DNA of 64,000 nucleotides. Origin: an uncultured Sphingomonadaceae bacterium. GTDB lineage: Bacteria; Pseudomonadota; Alphaproteobacteria; Sphingomonadales; Sphingomonadaceae. Positions within the stretch are counted from its first letter, which is position 1. Every line of letters starts with the position of its first letter. Below the pieces are notes generated by a model, which was not told where the DNA came from, searched no databases, and saw only the letters and a list, made by a program, of their open reading frames with translations. Location of the stretch: assembly GCA_947499255.1 (NCBI GenBank), contig CANMNF010000003.1, forward strand, positions 310,001 to 374,000, in the 5' to 3' direction. This document shows positions 47,343-55,873 of the stretch, piece by piece. Both the position numbers and the translations under genes were made by a program.

Positions 47343-48202
47343 GCGGTGATAGCTTGATGCTGGGCGCTTTCCAAAACGGTACGGGCCAAGATGGTGCTGG
47401 CGAAGATGGCGCAAACCCACAGGGCGCTGGAGATGATTGGGACGGCCTTGCTGCGGCCAATCCGACCAATGATGAAAAAGCGCTCTATCTGGAGCTGGAT
47501 GGTTGGGAAGGCCCGCTTGACCTGTTGCTCGATCTGGCGCGGCGGCAAAAGGTCGATCTCAAAAGCATTTCGATCCTCGCGCTGGTCGATCAATATATCG
47601 ATTATATTGAGCGAGCAGAGGCGCTCAAATTGGAGATTGCGGCCGATTATCTGGTGATGGCGGCGTGGCTGGCTTACCTCAAATCATCGATGCTTTTGCC
47701 CAAGGAAGAGCAGGAGGATCCCAGCCCGGAAGAGCTGGCGCTGCGCCTGCAATTGCGCCTCCAACGCCTTGGCGCGATGCGCGAATCAGCGGCGCGTTTG
47801 ATGGCGCGCGACAGGTTGGGCCGCGATGTGTTTGCGCGCGGCGCGCCCGAGGGGCTAAAAATCCTCAAGAAGAATGCGTGGCAATGCGAATGGTTCGATG
47901 TCGTCAAAGCGTATGGCGAGATTAAGCGCCGCAATGAACCGGTGGTCCATATGGTGCGTGATCGTCCGGTGATGACGCTCGATTCCGCGCTTGATCGCGT
48001 ATCCTCCATGCTTGGCGTTTCGCTGGATTGGATGGAGATCCGCGCCTTTTTGCCCGGCGATTCAGAACCGCGCCTGCGCCGCTCGGCCTTGGCATCAAGC
48101 TTTGTGGCCGCACTGGAATTGGCGCGATTGGGCAAAGCGGAAATCCGGCAGGATGAGATTTTCGGCCCGATGCATATCCGCCGTCCGCAGGCAGCGGCAT
48201 GA
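47339..48202 (+). CDS. scpA: Segregation and condensation protein A
   Basis: Kleisin subunit that bridges SMC heads for chromosome condensation. 287 residues. A ~45-residue Gly/Asn-rich N-terminal extension precedes the core LDGWEGPLDLLLDLARRQKVDL, SILALVDQYIDYIERAEAL and ADYLVMAAWLAYLKSSMLLP, which is the ScpA N-terminal SMC-binding motif. The winged-helix C-domain ends EIFGPMHIRR. Overlaps nagZ and scpB by 4 bases each. Confidence 0.95.
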   Translation: MSGDSLMLGAFQNGTGQDGAGEDGANPQGAGDDWDGLAAANPTNDEKALYLELDGWEGPLDLLLDLARRQKVDLKSISILALVDQYIDYIERAEALKLEIAADYLVMAAWLAYLKSSMLLPKEEQEDPSPEELALRLQLRLQRLGAMRESAARLMARDRLGRDVFARGAPEGLKILKKNAWQCEWFDVVKAYGEIKRRNEPVVHMVRDRPVMTLDSALDRVSSMLGVSLDWMEIRAFLPGDSEPRLRRSALASSFVAALELARLGKAEIRQDEIFGPMHIRRPQAAA

Positions 48203-48876
48203 GCGAGGCTCCTGATGAGTTGATTCGCGCGGTTGAGGCGACCTTGTTCGCCGCTGAAGAACCGTTGACCCGCGAACAGATCAGCGCGCATCTCGAAGGC
48301 GCCGATGTGCGCGAGGCGCTGACCGCATTGGAAGAGCATTATGAAAAGCGCGGCATTCGCCTGACGCAGCGCGGCAAACGTTACCAATTCCAGACCGCGC
48401 CCGATCTGGCGCATTTGCTGCGGCGCGAAAAGGAACAGGTCCGCCGGTTAAGCCGCGCGGCCACAGAAGTGCTGGCGATCATCGCTTATCACGAACCCGT
48501 CAGCCGCGCTGAGATTGAGGCCATTCGCGGCGTGCAGACATCGGGCGGGACACTCGATGTGTTGATGGAAGCAGGCTGGGTCCGCGTTGCCGGACGGCGC
48601 GAAGTCCCCGGACGACCTGTGATTTATGCCACAACGCCTGACTTCCTCACTCATTTCGGGCTTTCCAGCCGCAGGGATTTGCCTGGTATTGATGAGCTTA
48701 AAGCCGCCGGCCTGCTCGATCCGGTGGACGATGCCTATGACGATGAAATGGCCCGCAAATCTATTGCCGAGGAGGCGGAGAAAGCAGCCGAAGAGGCTGA
48801 ACAGGATGCAGGCGAGGACATCGATGACGCTCAACCTCCCTCGGACAGCGAATTTTCGCCACAACCACCGGAGTGA
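48199..48876 (+). CDS. scpB: Segregation and condensation protein B
   Basis: Dimeric partner of ScpA. 225 residues: two winged-helix domains with AVEATLFAAEEPLTREQI, EVLAIIAYHEPVSRAEIEAIRGV and AGWVRVAGRREVPGRPVIYATT. The C-terminal ~45 residues are acidic and probably disordered. Overlaps scpA by 4 bases; tatA follows after 61 bases with AATTAGAGAGA before its ATG. Confidence 0.95.
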   Translation: MSEAPDELIRAVEATLFAAEEPLTREQISAHLEGADVREALTALEEHYEKRGIRLTQRGKRYQFQTAPDLAHLLRREKEQVRRLSRAATEVLAIIAYHEPVSRAEIEAIRGVQTSGGTLDVLMEAGWVRVAGRREVPGRPVIYATTPDFLTHFGLSSRRDLPGIDELKAAGLLDPVDDAYDDEMARKSIAEEAEKAAEEAEQDAGEDIDDAQPPSDSEFSPQPPE

Positions 48877-48937
48877 CTGGCGCAACGCACTGATAAGCCC
48901 TATATCGATCACATACAGCTAATTAGAGAGACAGATC

Positions 48938-49168
48938 ATGGGTCTTAGTGTCTGGCAGATCGCCATTATCGCCGTTGTTATCCTCGTCCTGTTTGGACGC
49001 GGCAAAATTTCTGAAATGATGGGCGATTTTGGCAAAGGGATTTCCAGCTTCAAGAAGGGCATGACCGAGGATGTCGATGTCTCCGATGACAAGCCTTCAG
49101 CGCAGATCGAAGCGCCTGCAAAGGACGCCGTGCCCGCTGAAAAGACATCCGATAAGACCGCCAGCTAA
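48938..49168 (+). CDS. tatA: Sec-independent translocase subunit TatA
   Basis: Forms the Tat protein-export pore with TatC. 76 residues: membrane helix [18 protein letters not shown], hinge RGKI, amphipathic helix [15 protein letters not shown], then an acidic tail. Typical TatA layout. First gene of tatABC. Confidence 0.95.
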   Translation: MGLSVWQIAIIAVVILVLFGRGKISEMMGDFGKGISSFKKGMTEDVDVSDDKPSAQIEAPAKDAVPAEKTSDKTAS

Positions 49169-49194
49169 CCCAAAGAATGTGAGCGCCGCTCCCG

Positions 49195-49614
49195 ATGTTT
49201 GATTTTGGCGCCATTGAAATCCTGCTGATCGTGGTGGTCGCCGTGATCGTGATCGGCCCCAAGGATATGCCCATGGCCATGCGCCAGGCGGGCCGCTGGA
49301 TTGCCCAGATGCGCAAACTTTCCGGCCATTTCCGCTCTGGCCTCGATGCCATGGTGCGCGAAGCTGAGCTGGACGATATGGAAAAGAAGTGGGCAGCCAA
49401 GAACGAAAAGATAATGAAAGAGCACCCGCCCGAAAAAGCGGCCGCATCAGCAGAAGCCAAGGCGGCCGATAGTGCCTCTCCTGATGACAATGGTAGTGGC
49501 GATGAGCCGCAAATGACCCCGCTTAAAAAGACCGCGGAAGCGCCCAAGCCTGTCGCAAAAGAGAGTGACGCCGACGCGCCGTCCCCCGATACGACCCAAG
49601 CGAACAAGGCCTGA
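49195..49614 (+). CDS. tatB: Sec-independent translocase subunit TatB
   Basis: Receptor subunit of the Tat translocase that, with TatC, recognises twin-arginine signals. 139 residues. MFDFGAIEILLIVVVAVIVIGPKDMP is the TatB hallmark (helix, then GPKDMP in place of TatA's GRGKI), followed by the amphipathic helix RQAGRWIAQMRKL and a long charged tail. 26 bases after tatA and 3 before tatC. Confidence 0.95.
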   Translation: MFDFGAIEILLIVVVAVIVIGPKDMPMAMRQAGRWIAQMRKLSGHFRSGLDAMVREAELDDMEKKWAAKNEKIMKEHPPEKAAASAEAKAADSASPDDNGSGDEPQMTPLKKTAEAPKPVAKESDADAPSPDTTQANKA

Positions 49615-49617
49615 TCG

Positions 49618-50484
49618 ATGGCGTTGCCGGTAAAAGATCTTGATCAAACGCAGGCTCCGCTGCTCGATCATTTGATTGAGCTGCGCGGGCGCATGATGAA
49701 AGCGATCCTTGCGCTGGGGGTTGCTTTTTGCGTGTGCTTTTACTTTGCCGATGTGATCTTCGGTTGGCTGGTGCGCCCGTTGACGCAGGCATTTCCGGCA
49801 GGTGAGGGGCGCTTGATCTTTACCAAGCTGCACGAAGCCTTCTTTGTAGAGATCAAAGTGGCGGTGTTTGCTGCCTTTTGTGTCTCCTTCCCGATTATCG
49901 CCAATCAGCTTTGGGCCTTTGTTGCACCGGGCCTGTATGCCAAGGAAAAGAAAGCGTTTTTGCCATTCCTTTTGGCAACGCCTATCCTTTTCTCCCTTGG
50001 TGCCAGCCTTGCCTATTTTGTGGTGATGCCGCTGGCGTTCACATGGTTTTTGGGGTTTCAGGGCGATGTGGCGGGCATTCCGCAAGAAGCGCTGCCCGCT
50101 ATGGGCGATTATCTCGATCTGGTGATGCGTTTTATTCTGGCGTTTGGGATCAGCTTTTTGCTGCCCGTACTGCTGTTGTTGCTTAACCGCGCAGGGTTGG
50201 TCAGCCGTGATCAGCTGGTGAAGGCCAGGCGCTATGTCATTGTAGGTGTGTTTGCATTGGCCGCAATGATCACGCCGCCCGATGTGATCTCGCAATTGCT
50301 TTTGGCGACCCCGCTGCTGATTTTGTTTGAAGGCTCACTTATTCTGATGCGCATGAGTGAAAAGAAGGCAGAAGAAGAAAGCGAGAGCACCGAGCTTACC
50401 ACTGTTGCTGAAAGTGGCGAAGCCGCAAATGTGGCTGTAAGCCAGAGCACCGATGATGCTCCCGAAACCAAGCCTGCTGAATAA
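49618..50484 (+). CDS. tatC: Sec-independent translocase subunit TatC
   Basis: Six-helix core of the Tat translocase. 288 residues. DLDQTQAPLLDHLIELRGRM is the conserved N-terminal motif, FTKLHEAFFVEIKVAVFAAF the second, FVAPGLYAKEKKAFLPF the third. The C-terminal ~40 residues form an acidic Ser/Thr-rich tail (SESTELTTVAESGEA) not needed for the core fold. In many alphaproteobacteria serS follows tatC; here it does not. Confidence 0.95.
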   Translation: MALPVKDLDQTQAPLLDHLIELRGRMMKAILALGVAFCVCFYFADVIFGWLVRPLTQAFPAGEGRLIFTKLHEAFFVEIKVAVFAAFCVSFPIIANQLWAFVAPGLYAKEKKAFLPFLLATPILFSLGASLAYFVVMPLAFTWFLGFQGDVAGIPQEALPAMGDYLDLVMRFILAFGISFLLPVLLLLLNRAGLVSRDQLVKARRYVIVGVFALAAMITPPDVISQLLLATPLLILFEGSLILMRMSEKKAEEESESTELTTVAESGEAANVAVSQSTDDAPETKPAE

Positions 50485-50522
50485 AGTTTACGGCAAGCGG
50501 CATAAGCTGAGCATACAACACA

Positions 50523-50557
50523 AAAGCGAGGCCATTTCTGACCTCGCTTTAGTGCTT
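50523..50557. terminator. Hairpin terminator after tatABC
   Basis: AAAGCGAGG (50523-50531) and CCTCGCTTT (50542-50550) are perfect complements around a 10-base loop, then AGTGCTTT. It lies 38 bases after the tatC stop. The A-run on the left means it could also serve the convergent minus-strand gene. Confidence 0.75.
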
Positions 50558-50608
50558 TCCACTATATCCCGCGATCACCTTTTGGGTGTTGGCACGGGAT
50601 GCGACCCG

Positions 50609-50821
50609 TTATGGGCTGGTTGGTTCATCATCATCATCAATAATAATAATTCCGCCTGCCACTACTGCAACTGCGGCAAGAGCCAGCAATAGCGTAGGAG
50701 AAATGCTTTCACTTTCACCAATCGCGGCAGGTGCGCGATCAGCAAGTGCGGCTTGTGCAGCGACAGGCGCTGTCACAAGTGCCACAGCGGCAGCTGCGGC
50801 GGTGAGAAGGCGTTTGCGCAT
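50609..50821 (-). CDS. Small membrane-associated protein, unknown function
   Basis: 70 residues. Signal peptide MRKRLLTAAAAAVALVTAPV ... AQA, a short spacer (ALADRAPAAIGESES), one membrane helix ISPTLLLALAAVAVVAGGIIII, and an acidic C-terminus DDDDEPTSP. No enzyme motif and no family I can name with certainty. Monocistronic between tatC and an amidohydrolase gene. The CDS is supported by its clear signal peptide and helix pattern. Confidence 0.7.
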   Translation of the reverse strand: MRKRLLTAAAAAVALVTAPVAAQAALADRAPAAIGESESISPTLLLALAAVAVVAGGIIIIDDDDEPTSP

Positions 50822-50944
50822 AGTAAATGTTCCCTCGATAGTGTTTCGGTTCGCAAATGATATACGCGTTGCAATGCAGCAAAGCTATTCTGGGAGAATG
50901 CCTAGATGGCCGGTAACCATCCGAACTCGTTTATAAACTTTTCG

Positions 50945-52606
50945 TTACTTCACCAATTGGGGCGCCCGATAGACGCGTTGGCCTGCAATCCATGTTTCCA
51001 GCACGCGGATATTGCGTATGCCTTGCGCATCGGCGGACAAAGGATCCGCGCTTAGGAAAAGAAAATCTGCCCGCTCCCCTTCGGCAAGGCTACCAAAACG
51101 TCCCTCGGCAAAACCGGCGAAGGCAGCGGTGCTGGTGTAAGCGGCAAGCGCGTGTTCGCGCGTGATCGTTTCTTGCTGCATCCAGCCGCCTACAGGCTGA
51201 CCATCGGCATCCTGGCGGCTGATCGCGACAGCCAGGCCTGCAAGGGGGTTAATCGGCTCCACCGGCGCGTCCGTTCCGAAAGCGAGCGTGCCGCCAGCAT
51301 CGCGGATGGAGCGCCATGCATACGTGCCTGCAAGCCTGTCTGGTCCAAGGCGCGCCACAGCCATCACGCGGTCCGATGTTTGGTGGACGGGTTGCATGCT
51401 GGCGATGATGCCGTGTTGAGAAAGGCGGGCAATGTCTGCTGGATCAACCACTTGCACATGTTCAATGCGCCAGCGCCTGTCTCCGCCATAATCGCCGGCA
51501 AGCTCTTCAATCGCGCTCAACGCTTCGGCATTGGCGGCATCGCCAATTGCGTGGATCGCGACTTGGAAATTATCGAGCGCGGCGCGGCTCATCAAATTGC
51601 GCAATTGCGTGCCGGAGGTGAGCATCAAACCGCGCTCCCCCGGCGCATCGGCATAAGGCGCTTTTAACAATGCCCCGCGCGATCCAAGCGCGCCATCGAG
51701 ATACAGTTTGACGCCATTCAAGCGCAGCCGATCATCGTACAGCCACTGCGTTGGCGCAGGTCCACCTATCAACAGCATCGTATCGACACTGTTCGCGTAA
51801 GACATAATGCGCATCTGCAATCGGCCCGCATCACCGGCGCGGCGGAAGGCCATCCAGTCTTCAATGCTCGTCCCCATATCGGCAACGGCGGTTACACCCG
51901 ATGCAAGGAACAATTGCTGCGCATTGTGCAATGCAAGATCGCGATCTTCGGGCAAAGGCGGAGGGATGGCTGCGGCAACGGGCGCCATGGCGGCATCCAC
52001 CAATACACCAGCAGGCGCGCGCGATCCGGGCAAGCGTTCTATGCGTCCGCCAGCCGGATCTGTGCTGGCCGCGGTGATATTGCCAGCTGCCAAAGCGCGA
52101 GAATTGCCCCAGCCGGCATGGCCATCCACGCGCTGCAACCAGACGGGGCGATCATTCACCACCGCATCCAGTTCCGCCGCAGTGGGGAAGCGGTCCAGCC
52201 CCCATTTCTCTTGATTCCAACCACTTCCCAGCAGCCATGGCCGCTCTGGATAGGCCGCTGCATAAGCGGCGAGGCGGGCAAGCGCTTCATCCAATGAGCG
52301 CGTTTGCGACAGATCGAGCGTCAACGTGCCAAGCCCCACATCCATCACATGCACATGCGCATCGACAAAGCCGGGAGTGACCACGCGCCCTTCGCCATCG
52401 ACATAATAATCAATCGTGCGCGTGGGCCGATCACCAAAGTCGAGCAGTTCGACAATGCGCCCCCCTTCATCGATCACCATCCCGGCAAACCGATCAATCG
52501 CGCCATTTTGGGTGACGGAAATGCCGTCCACATTATCGATATGCGTATCGGCCAGCGCATTTGCGGGCAGAGCAAGAGCGGCGATTGCCGCCAGAAGCTT
52601 CTTCAC
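50945..52606 (-). CDS. Amidohydrolase family protein (YtcJ-like), secreted
   Basis: 553 residues from GTG 52606, which overlaps the preceding stop and gives the signal peptide VKKLLAAIAALALPANALA. Amidohydrolase-3 layout: metal-binding VTPGFVDAHVHVMDVGLG, later WRIEHVQVVDPADIARL and GTDAPVEPINPLAGLAVAISR. Metal-dependent hydrolysis of an amide or ester bond in the periplasm is likely, but YtcJ-type substrates are unknown. An in-frame ATG at 52771 would ruin the signal peptide. Second gene of a two-gene unit. Confidence 0.88.
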   Translation of the reverse strand: MKKLLAAIAALALPANALADTHIDNVDGISVTQNGAIDRFAGMVIDEGGRIVELLDFGDRPTRTIDYYVDGEGRVVTPGFVDAHVHVMDVGLGTLTLDLSQTRSLDEALARLAAYAAAYPERPWLLGSGWNQEKWGLDRFPTAAELDAVVNDRPVWLQRVDGHAGWGNSRALAAGNITAASTDPAGGRIERLPGSRAPAGVLVDAAMAPVAAAIPPPLPEDRDLALHNAQQLFLASGVTAVADMGTSIEDWMAFRRAGDAGRLQMRIMSYANSVDTMLLIGGPAPTQWLYDDRLRLNGVKLYLDGALGSRGALLKAPYADAPGERGLMLTSGTQLRNLMSRAALDNFQVAIHAIGDAANAEALSAIEELAGDYGGDRRWRIEHVQVVDPADIARLSQHGIIASMQPVHQTSDRVMAVARLGPDRLAGTYAWRSIRDAGGTLAFGTDAPVEPINPLAGLAVAISRQDADGQPVGGWMQQETITREHALAAYTSTAAFAGFAEGRFGSLAEGERADFLFLSADPLSADAQGIRNIRVLETWIAGQRVYRAPQLVK

Positions 52607-53493
52607 GGTTTCACCTCGGGCAAATGCCGGACAAGCGCGCTGGTATCTTGTCTCGCGCCGCCATCGGCCTGCACTTTGGCATAACACGCATCGACCAATG
52701 CGGTGACAGGCATAGGCAGGCCAGCATCGTGTGCTGCTTCCATCGCAATCGCCAAATCCTTGCGCATCCAATCAATGGCAAAGCCGAAATCAAATTCGCC
52801 TTCGGCCATTGTTGCCCACCGGTTTTCCATTTGCCAGCTTTGTGCAGCGCCGCCGCCAATCGCGTCCAGCACTTTGGCCATATCCAGCCCCGATGCCTGC
52901 GCCAGCCGCACGCCTTCAGAAAGGCCTGCCAGAACGCCAGCTACGGCCACCTGGTTGATCATCTTGCAAGCCTGACCCGCGCCGCTTGCCCCGATATGCA
53001 CAATGCGCGCGGCATAGCTTTCCATAATTGGCCGCGCCTTATCCATCGCGGCATCATCGCCCCCGCACATGATGGAAAGCTTGCCATTCTTCGCGCCAGC
53101 CTGCCCGCCCGATACCGGCGCATCCACAGCGAAAATCTCGCGCTGCGCAGCCTGTGTGGCGATCTGCTTTGCCGTGGCGGGCGAAACCGTGGTGTGATCG
53201 ATATACAGCGCACCTTGCTCCATCGCCGCCAGCGCGCCTTCATCGCCCAACACAATTTCGGCCAAATCCGCATCATTGCCAACGCAGCTTAGAACCGCAT
53301 CCTGACCGATTGCGGCTGCAGCAGGCGTATCGGCCAAGGATACCGCGATCCCTTCTGCCGCCATGGCATCGCGCCACGCCTCAGCGCGCAGCTTGGTGCG
53401 GTTATAGCCTGTGACGCGGTGCCCGGCGCGGGCAAGATGACCGGCCATTGGCGCGCCCATCACGCCAAGGCCCAGAAAAGCAATTGTACTCAT
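52603..53493 (-). CDS. NAD(P)-dependent dehydrogenase, 3-hydroxyisobutyrate dehydrogenase family
   Basis: Beta-hydroxyacid dehydrogenase of 296 residues. Rossmann motif IAFLGLGVMGAPMAGHLARAG at about 4-24, substrate motif VDAPVSGGQAGAKNG, and catalytic Lys in GQACKMINQVAVAG. It may oxidise 3-hydroxyisobutyrate or tartronate semialdehyde; the family cannot be split by eye. The stop overlaps the amidohydrolase start by 4 bases. Confidence 0.88.
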   Translation of the reverse strand: MSTIAFLGLGVMGAPMAGHLARAGHRVTGYNRTKLRAEAWRDAMAAEGIAVSLADTPAAAAIGQDAVLSCVGNDADLAEIVLGDEGALAAMEQGALYIDHTTVSPATAKQIATQAAQREIFAVDAPVSGGQAGAKNGKLSIMCGGDDAAMDKARPIMESYAARIVHIGASGAGQACKMINQVAVAGVLAGLSEGVRLAQASGLDMAKVLDAIGGGAAQSWQMENRWATMAEGEFDFGFAIDWMRKDLAIAMEAAHDAGLPMPVTALVDACYAKVQADGGARQDTSALVRHLPEVKP

Positions 53494-53615
53494 GGCAAAA
53501 GCGATGCCGTCTAATCACGCTCAAAGCAATCTTTGCGATGCCTTGGTGATGCCCCTTTCCAATCTTTGTGCAATTGCGTTAGGCGGTTGGCAGCTTGGAT
53601 TAGGGGTTACGATTG

Positions 53616-54833
53616 ATGAGTGGCGGTTTGACTTTGGATGATGTTCGCGCAGCTGCGGACCGTATTGGCGATGCGGTTGTGCGCACGCCCACCATGTATT
53701 CCAAAACCCTGTCGCAGATTACCGGCGCAGATATCTGGCTGAAATTTGAAAACCTGCAATTCACAGCCGCTTATAAAGAGCGCGGCGCGCTTAACGCCTT
53801 GCTGCATCTCAACGAAGAGCAGCGCGCGCGCGGCGTGATCGCGGCATCGGCGGGCAATCATTCGCAAGGGTTAAGCTATCACGGCACGCGCCTTAGTGTG
53901 CCTGTCACCATTGTCATGCCCAAGCCAACACCCACGGTAAAGATCATGCAGACAGAGGCGGTCGGCGGCAATGTCGTGTTGGAAGGCGAAACATTTGACG
54001 AGGCATATGCTCATGCGCGCAAGCTGGAAGCCGAGCTTGGCCTCACATTCGTGCACCCGTTTGATGAGCGCAACGTTGCCGCAGGGCAGGGCACTGTAGC
54101 GCTTGAACTGCTGGAAGATGTGCCTGAGATTGAAACGCTGGTTGTGCCGATTGGCGGCGGCGGGTTGATTTCGGGCATGGGCACCGTTGCCAAAGCGATG
54201 GAGCAGCGCATCGATGTGGTCGGCGTGCAGGCGCGGCTGTATCCCAGCGCTTATGCCCGGTTTAAAGGCGAAGATCTGCCCAGCGGCGGCGATACTCTGG
54301 CAGAAGGGATCGCGGTCAAATCACCCGGCACCTATACCAGCACAATCATCGATAAGGTGGTGGATGATATGGTGCTGGTCGAGGAATCCCATCTTGAAGA
54401 AGCGGTGGCTCTTTTGTTGCAGATCGAGAAAACTGTGGTCGAAGGTGCAGGCGCTGCCGGTCTTGCAGCGATCCTGGCACATCCGGCCAAATTTCGCGGT
54501 CGCAAGGTTGGGCTGGTATTGTGCGGTGGCAATATCGATACGCGGCTGCTGGCCAATGTGTTGCTGCGCGATTTGGCGCGGTCGGGCCGGATTGCGCGGT
54601 TGCGTTTGCATTTGCAGGATCGCCCCGGCGCCTTGTTCAAGATCATGCGGGAATTTAACGCGCATAATGTGAATATCCTGGAGATCTATCATCAGCGCAT
54701 TTTCACCAACCTGCCTGCAAAAGGCCTTGTGACAGACATAGAATGCGAAGCGCGGGACCGGGCACAGATTGAAAGCCTTGTCTCAACCCTGCGCCAACGC
54801 GGTTATTCCGTTAGCGCTGTGGAATTGAACTGA
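53616..54833 (+). CDS. ilvA: Threonine ammonia-lyase with C-terminal ACT domain
   Basis: PLP enzyme that converts threonine to 2-oxobutanoate, the first step to isoleucine. 405 residues. PLP Lys in FTAAYKERGALNALL (about residue 53), SAGNHSQG, and GGGGLISGM as phosphate loop. A single ACT domain (about 325-405, RLRLHLQDRPGALFKIM) suggests allosteric control. Length and single ACT resemble the form lacking the two-lobed regulatory domain of E. coli IlvA, closer to TdcB plus ACT. AGGGG precedes the ATG. Confidence 0.9.
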   Translation: MSGGLTLDDVRAAADRIGDAVVRTPTMYSKTLSQITGADIWLKFENLQFTAAYKERGALNALLHLNEEQRARGVIAASAGNHSQGLSYHGTRLSVPVTIVMPKPTPTVKIMQTEAVGGNVVLEGETFDEAYAHARKLEAELGLTFVHPFDERNVAAGQGTVALELLEDVPEIETLVVPIGGGGLISGMGTVAKAMEQRIDVVGVQARLYPSAYARFKGEDLPSGGDTLAEGIAVKSPGTYTSTIIDKVVDDMVLVEESHLEEAVALLLQIEKTVVEGAGAAGLAAILAHPAKFRGRKVGLVLCGGNIDTRLLANVLLRDLARSGRIARLRLHLQDRPGALFKIMREFNAHNVNILEIYHQRIFTNLPAKGLVTDIECEARDRAQIESLVSTLRQRGYSVSAVELN

Positions 54834-55012
54834 CCCGATACGGGGCGGTCCGCCTCCACTTACCGACGAACTGTGCAAATTAACCCTGCCCTTGGCGGCA
54901 AAGATGGTTAATACTGTTTGAAAGCGCGAGTCCTCGGGCCATATCAGAGGGCGAGCCACCGTGCCTTTGCGGCACATCAAGCAAACGCCTTTTGAAGAGG
55001 ACCGCCAACACT
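54834..55012. other. Intergenic region upstream of bpt
   Basis: 179 bases. ATTAACC (54879-54885) and GGTTAAT (54906-54912) form an inverted pair separated by 20 bases; each matches a CtrA half-site by eye. A short hairpin GTGCC...GGCAC lies at 54961-54975. No RNA gene is recognised. Confidence 0.35.
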
Positions 55013-55873
55013 GTGACGGCCCCTGTAAGATTTCCGCGATTTTTCGTCACGAGCCCGGCGCCGTGCCCTTATTTGCCTGACCGGACCGAGCGCAAAGTCT
55101 TCACAGAGCTTTCCGGCGGTCATGCTGAACAGCTCAATGATGCACTAAGCCGCATAGGTTTTCGCCGCAGCCAGAACGTTGCCTATCGCCCAAGCTGTGC
55201 GGATTGCCGGGCATGTGTGTCTGTTCGGGTGGCAGCTGATGCGTTCCGCCCTTCGAGTTCGCAGCGGCGCACTTTGAAGCGCAATGATGATCTGATTGTC
55301 ACCGAATGCCGCCCTTGGGCAACGGCGGAACAATATCTGTTGCTGCAAAAATATCTCGCCAAACGGCATCCTGGCGGCGGCATGGCGGCGATGGATGAAG
55401 TGGATTATGCAGATATGGTGGAACATACCAGCGTGTCCAGCTTTGTCATTGAGTACCGTGAACCAACACCGGATGGCGGGCCTGGGCGATTGGTCGCTGC
55501 GTGCCTGACAGATCGGCAAGGTGATGGATTATCAATGATCTATTCATTTTATGATCCAGATCATGAAAGCCGGAGTGGACTTGGGAACTACGTCATTCTT
55601 GACCATATTCGCCGCGCGGATCGCGGCAACCTGCCCTTTGTCTATCTCGGTTATTGGGTGGAAGGGTCAGAACGCATGCAATATAAGGTCCGCTTCCGCC
55701 CGCTTGAACGGCTTGGCCCGGAAGGCTGGCGGCGCATGTCGGATGAAGAACAAAACGCCCTTGTTCGCCAAGTCACCAGCGGCAATGCCCAAACTTGCGC
55801 AGCAACCGGCGGCGGATCGAAAGATGGCACACTGTCAGGTCCCGGCGGTGGTTTGCCAAAGCAATTCGCGTGA
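55013..55873 (+). CDS. bpt: Aspartate/glutamate leucyltransferase (N-end-rule aminoacyltransferase)
   Basis: Transfers leucine from Leu-tRNA to N-terminal Asp or Glu, marking proteins for ClpAP. 286 residues from GTG 55013 ([22 protein letters not shown]), with GAAGAGGA upstream; a TTG at 54992 is less likely. The Cys cluster CPYL ... [12 protein letters not shown] and the C-domain with [29 protein letters not shown] are Bpt landmarks. Its 3' end overlaps the preferred tamA start. Confidence 0.92.
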   Translation: MTAPVRFPRFFVTSPAPCPYLPDRTERKVFTELSGGHAEQLNDALSRIGFRRSQNVAYRPSCADCRACVSVRVAADAFRPSSSQRRTLKRNDDLIVTECRPWATAEQYLLLQKYLAKRHPGGGMAAMDEVDYADMVEHTSVSSFVIEYREPTPDGGPGRLVAACLTDRQGDGLSMIYSFYDPDHESRSGLGNYVILDHIRRADRGNLPFVYLGYWVEGSERMQYKVRFRPLERLGPEGWRRMSDEEQNALVRQVTSGNAQTCAATGGGSKDGTLSGPGGGLPKQFA

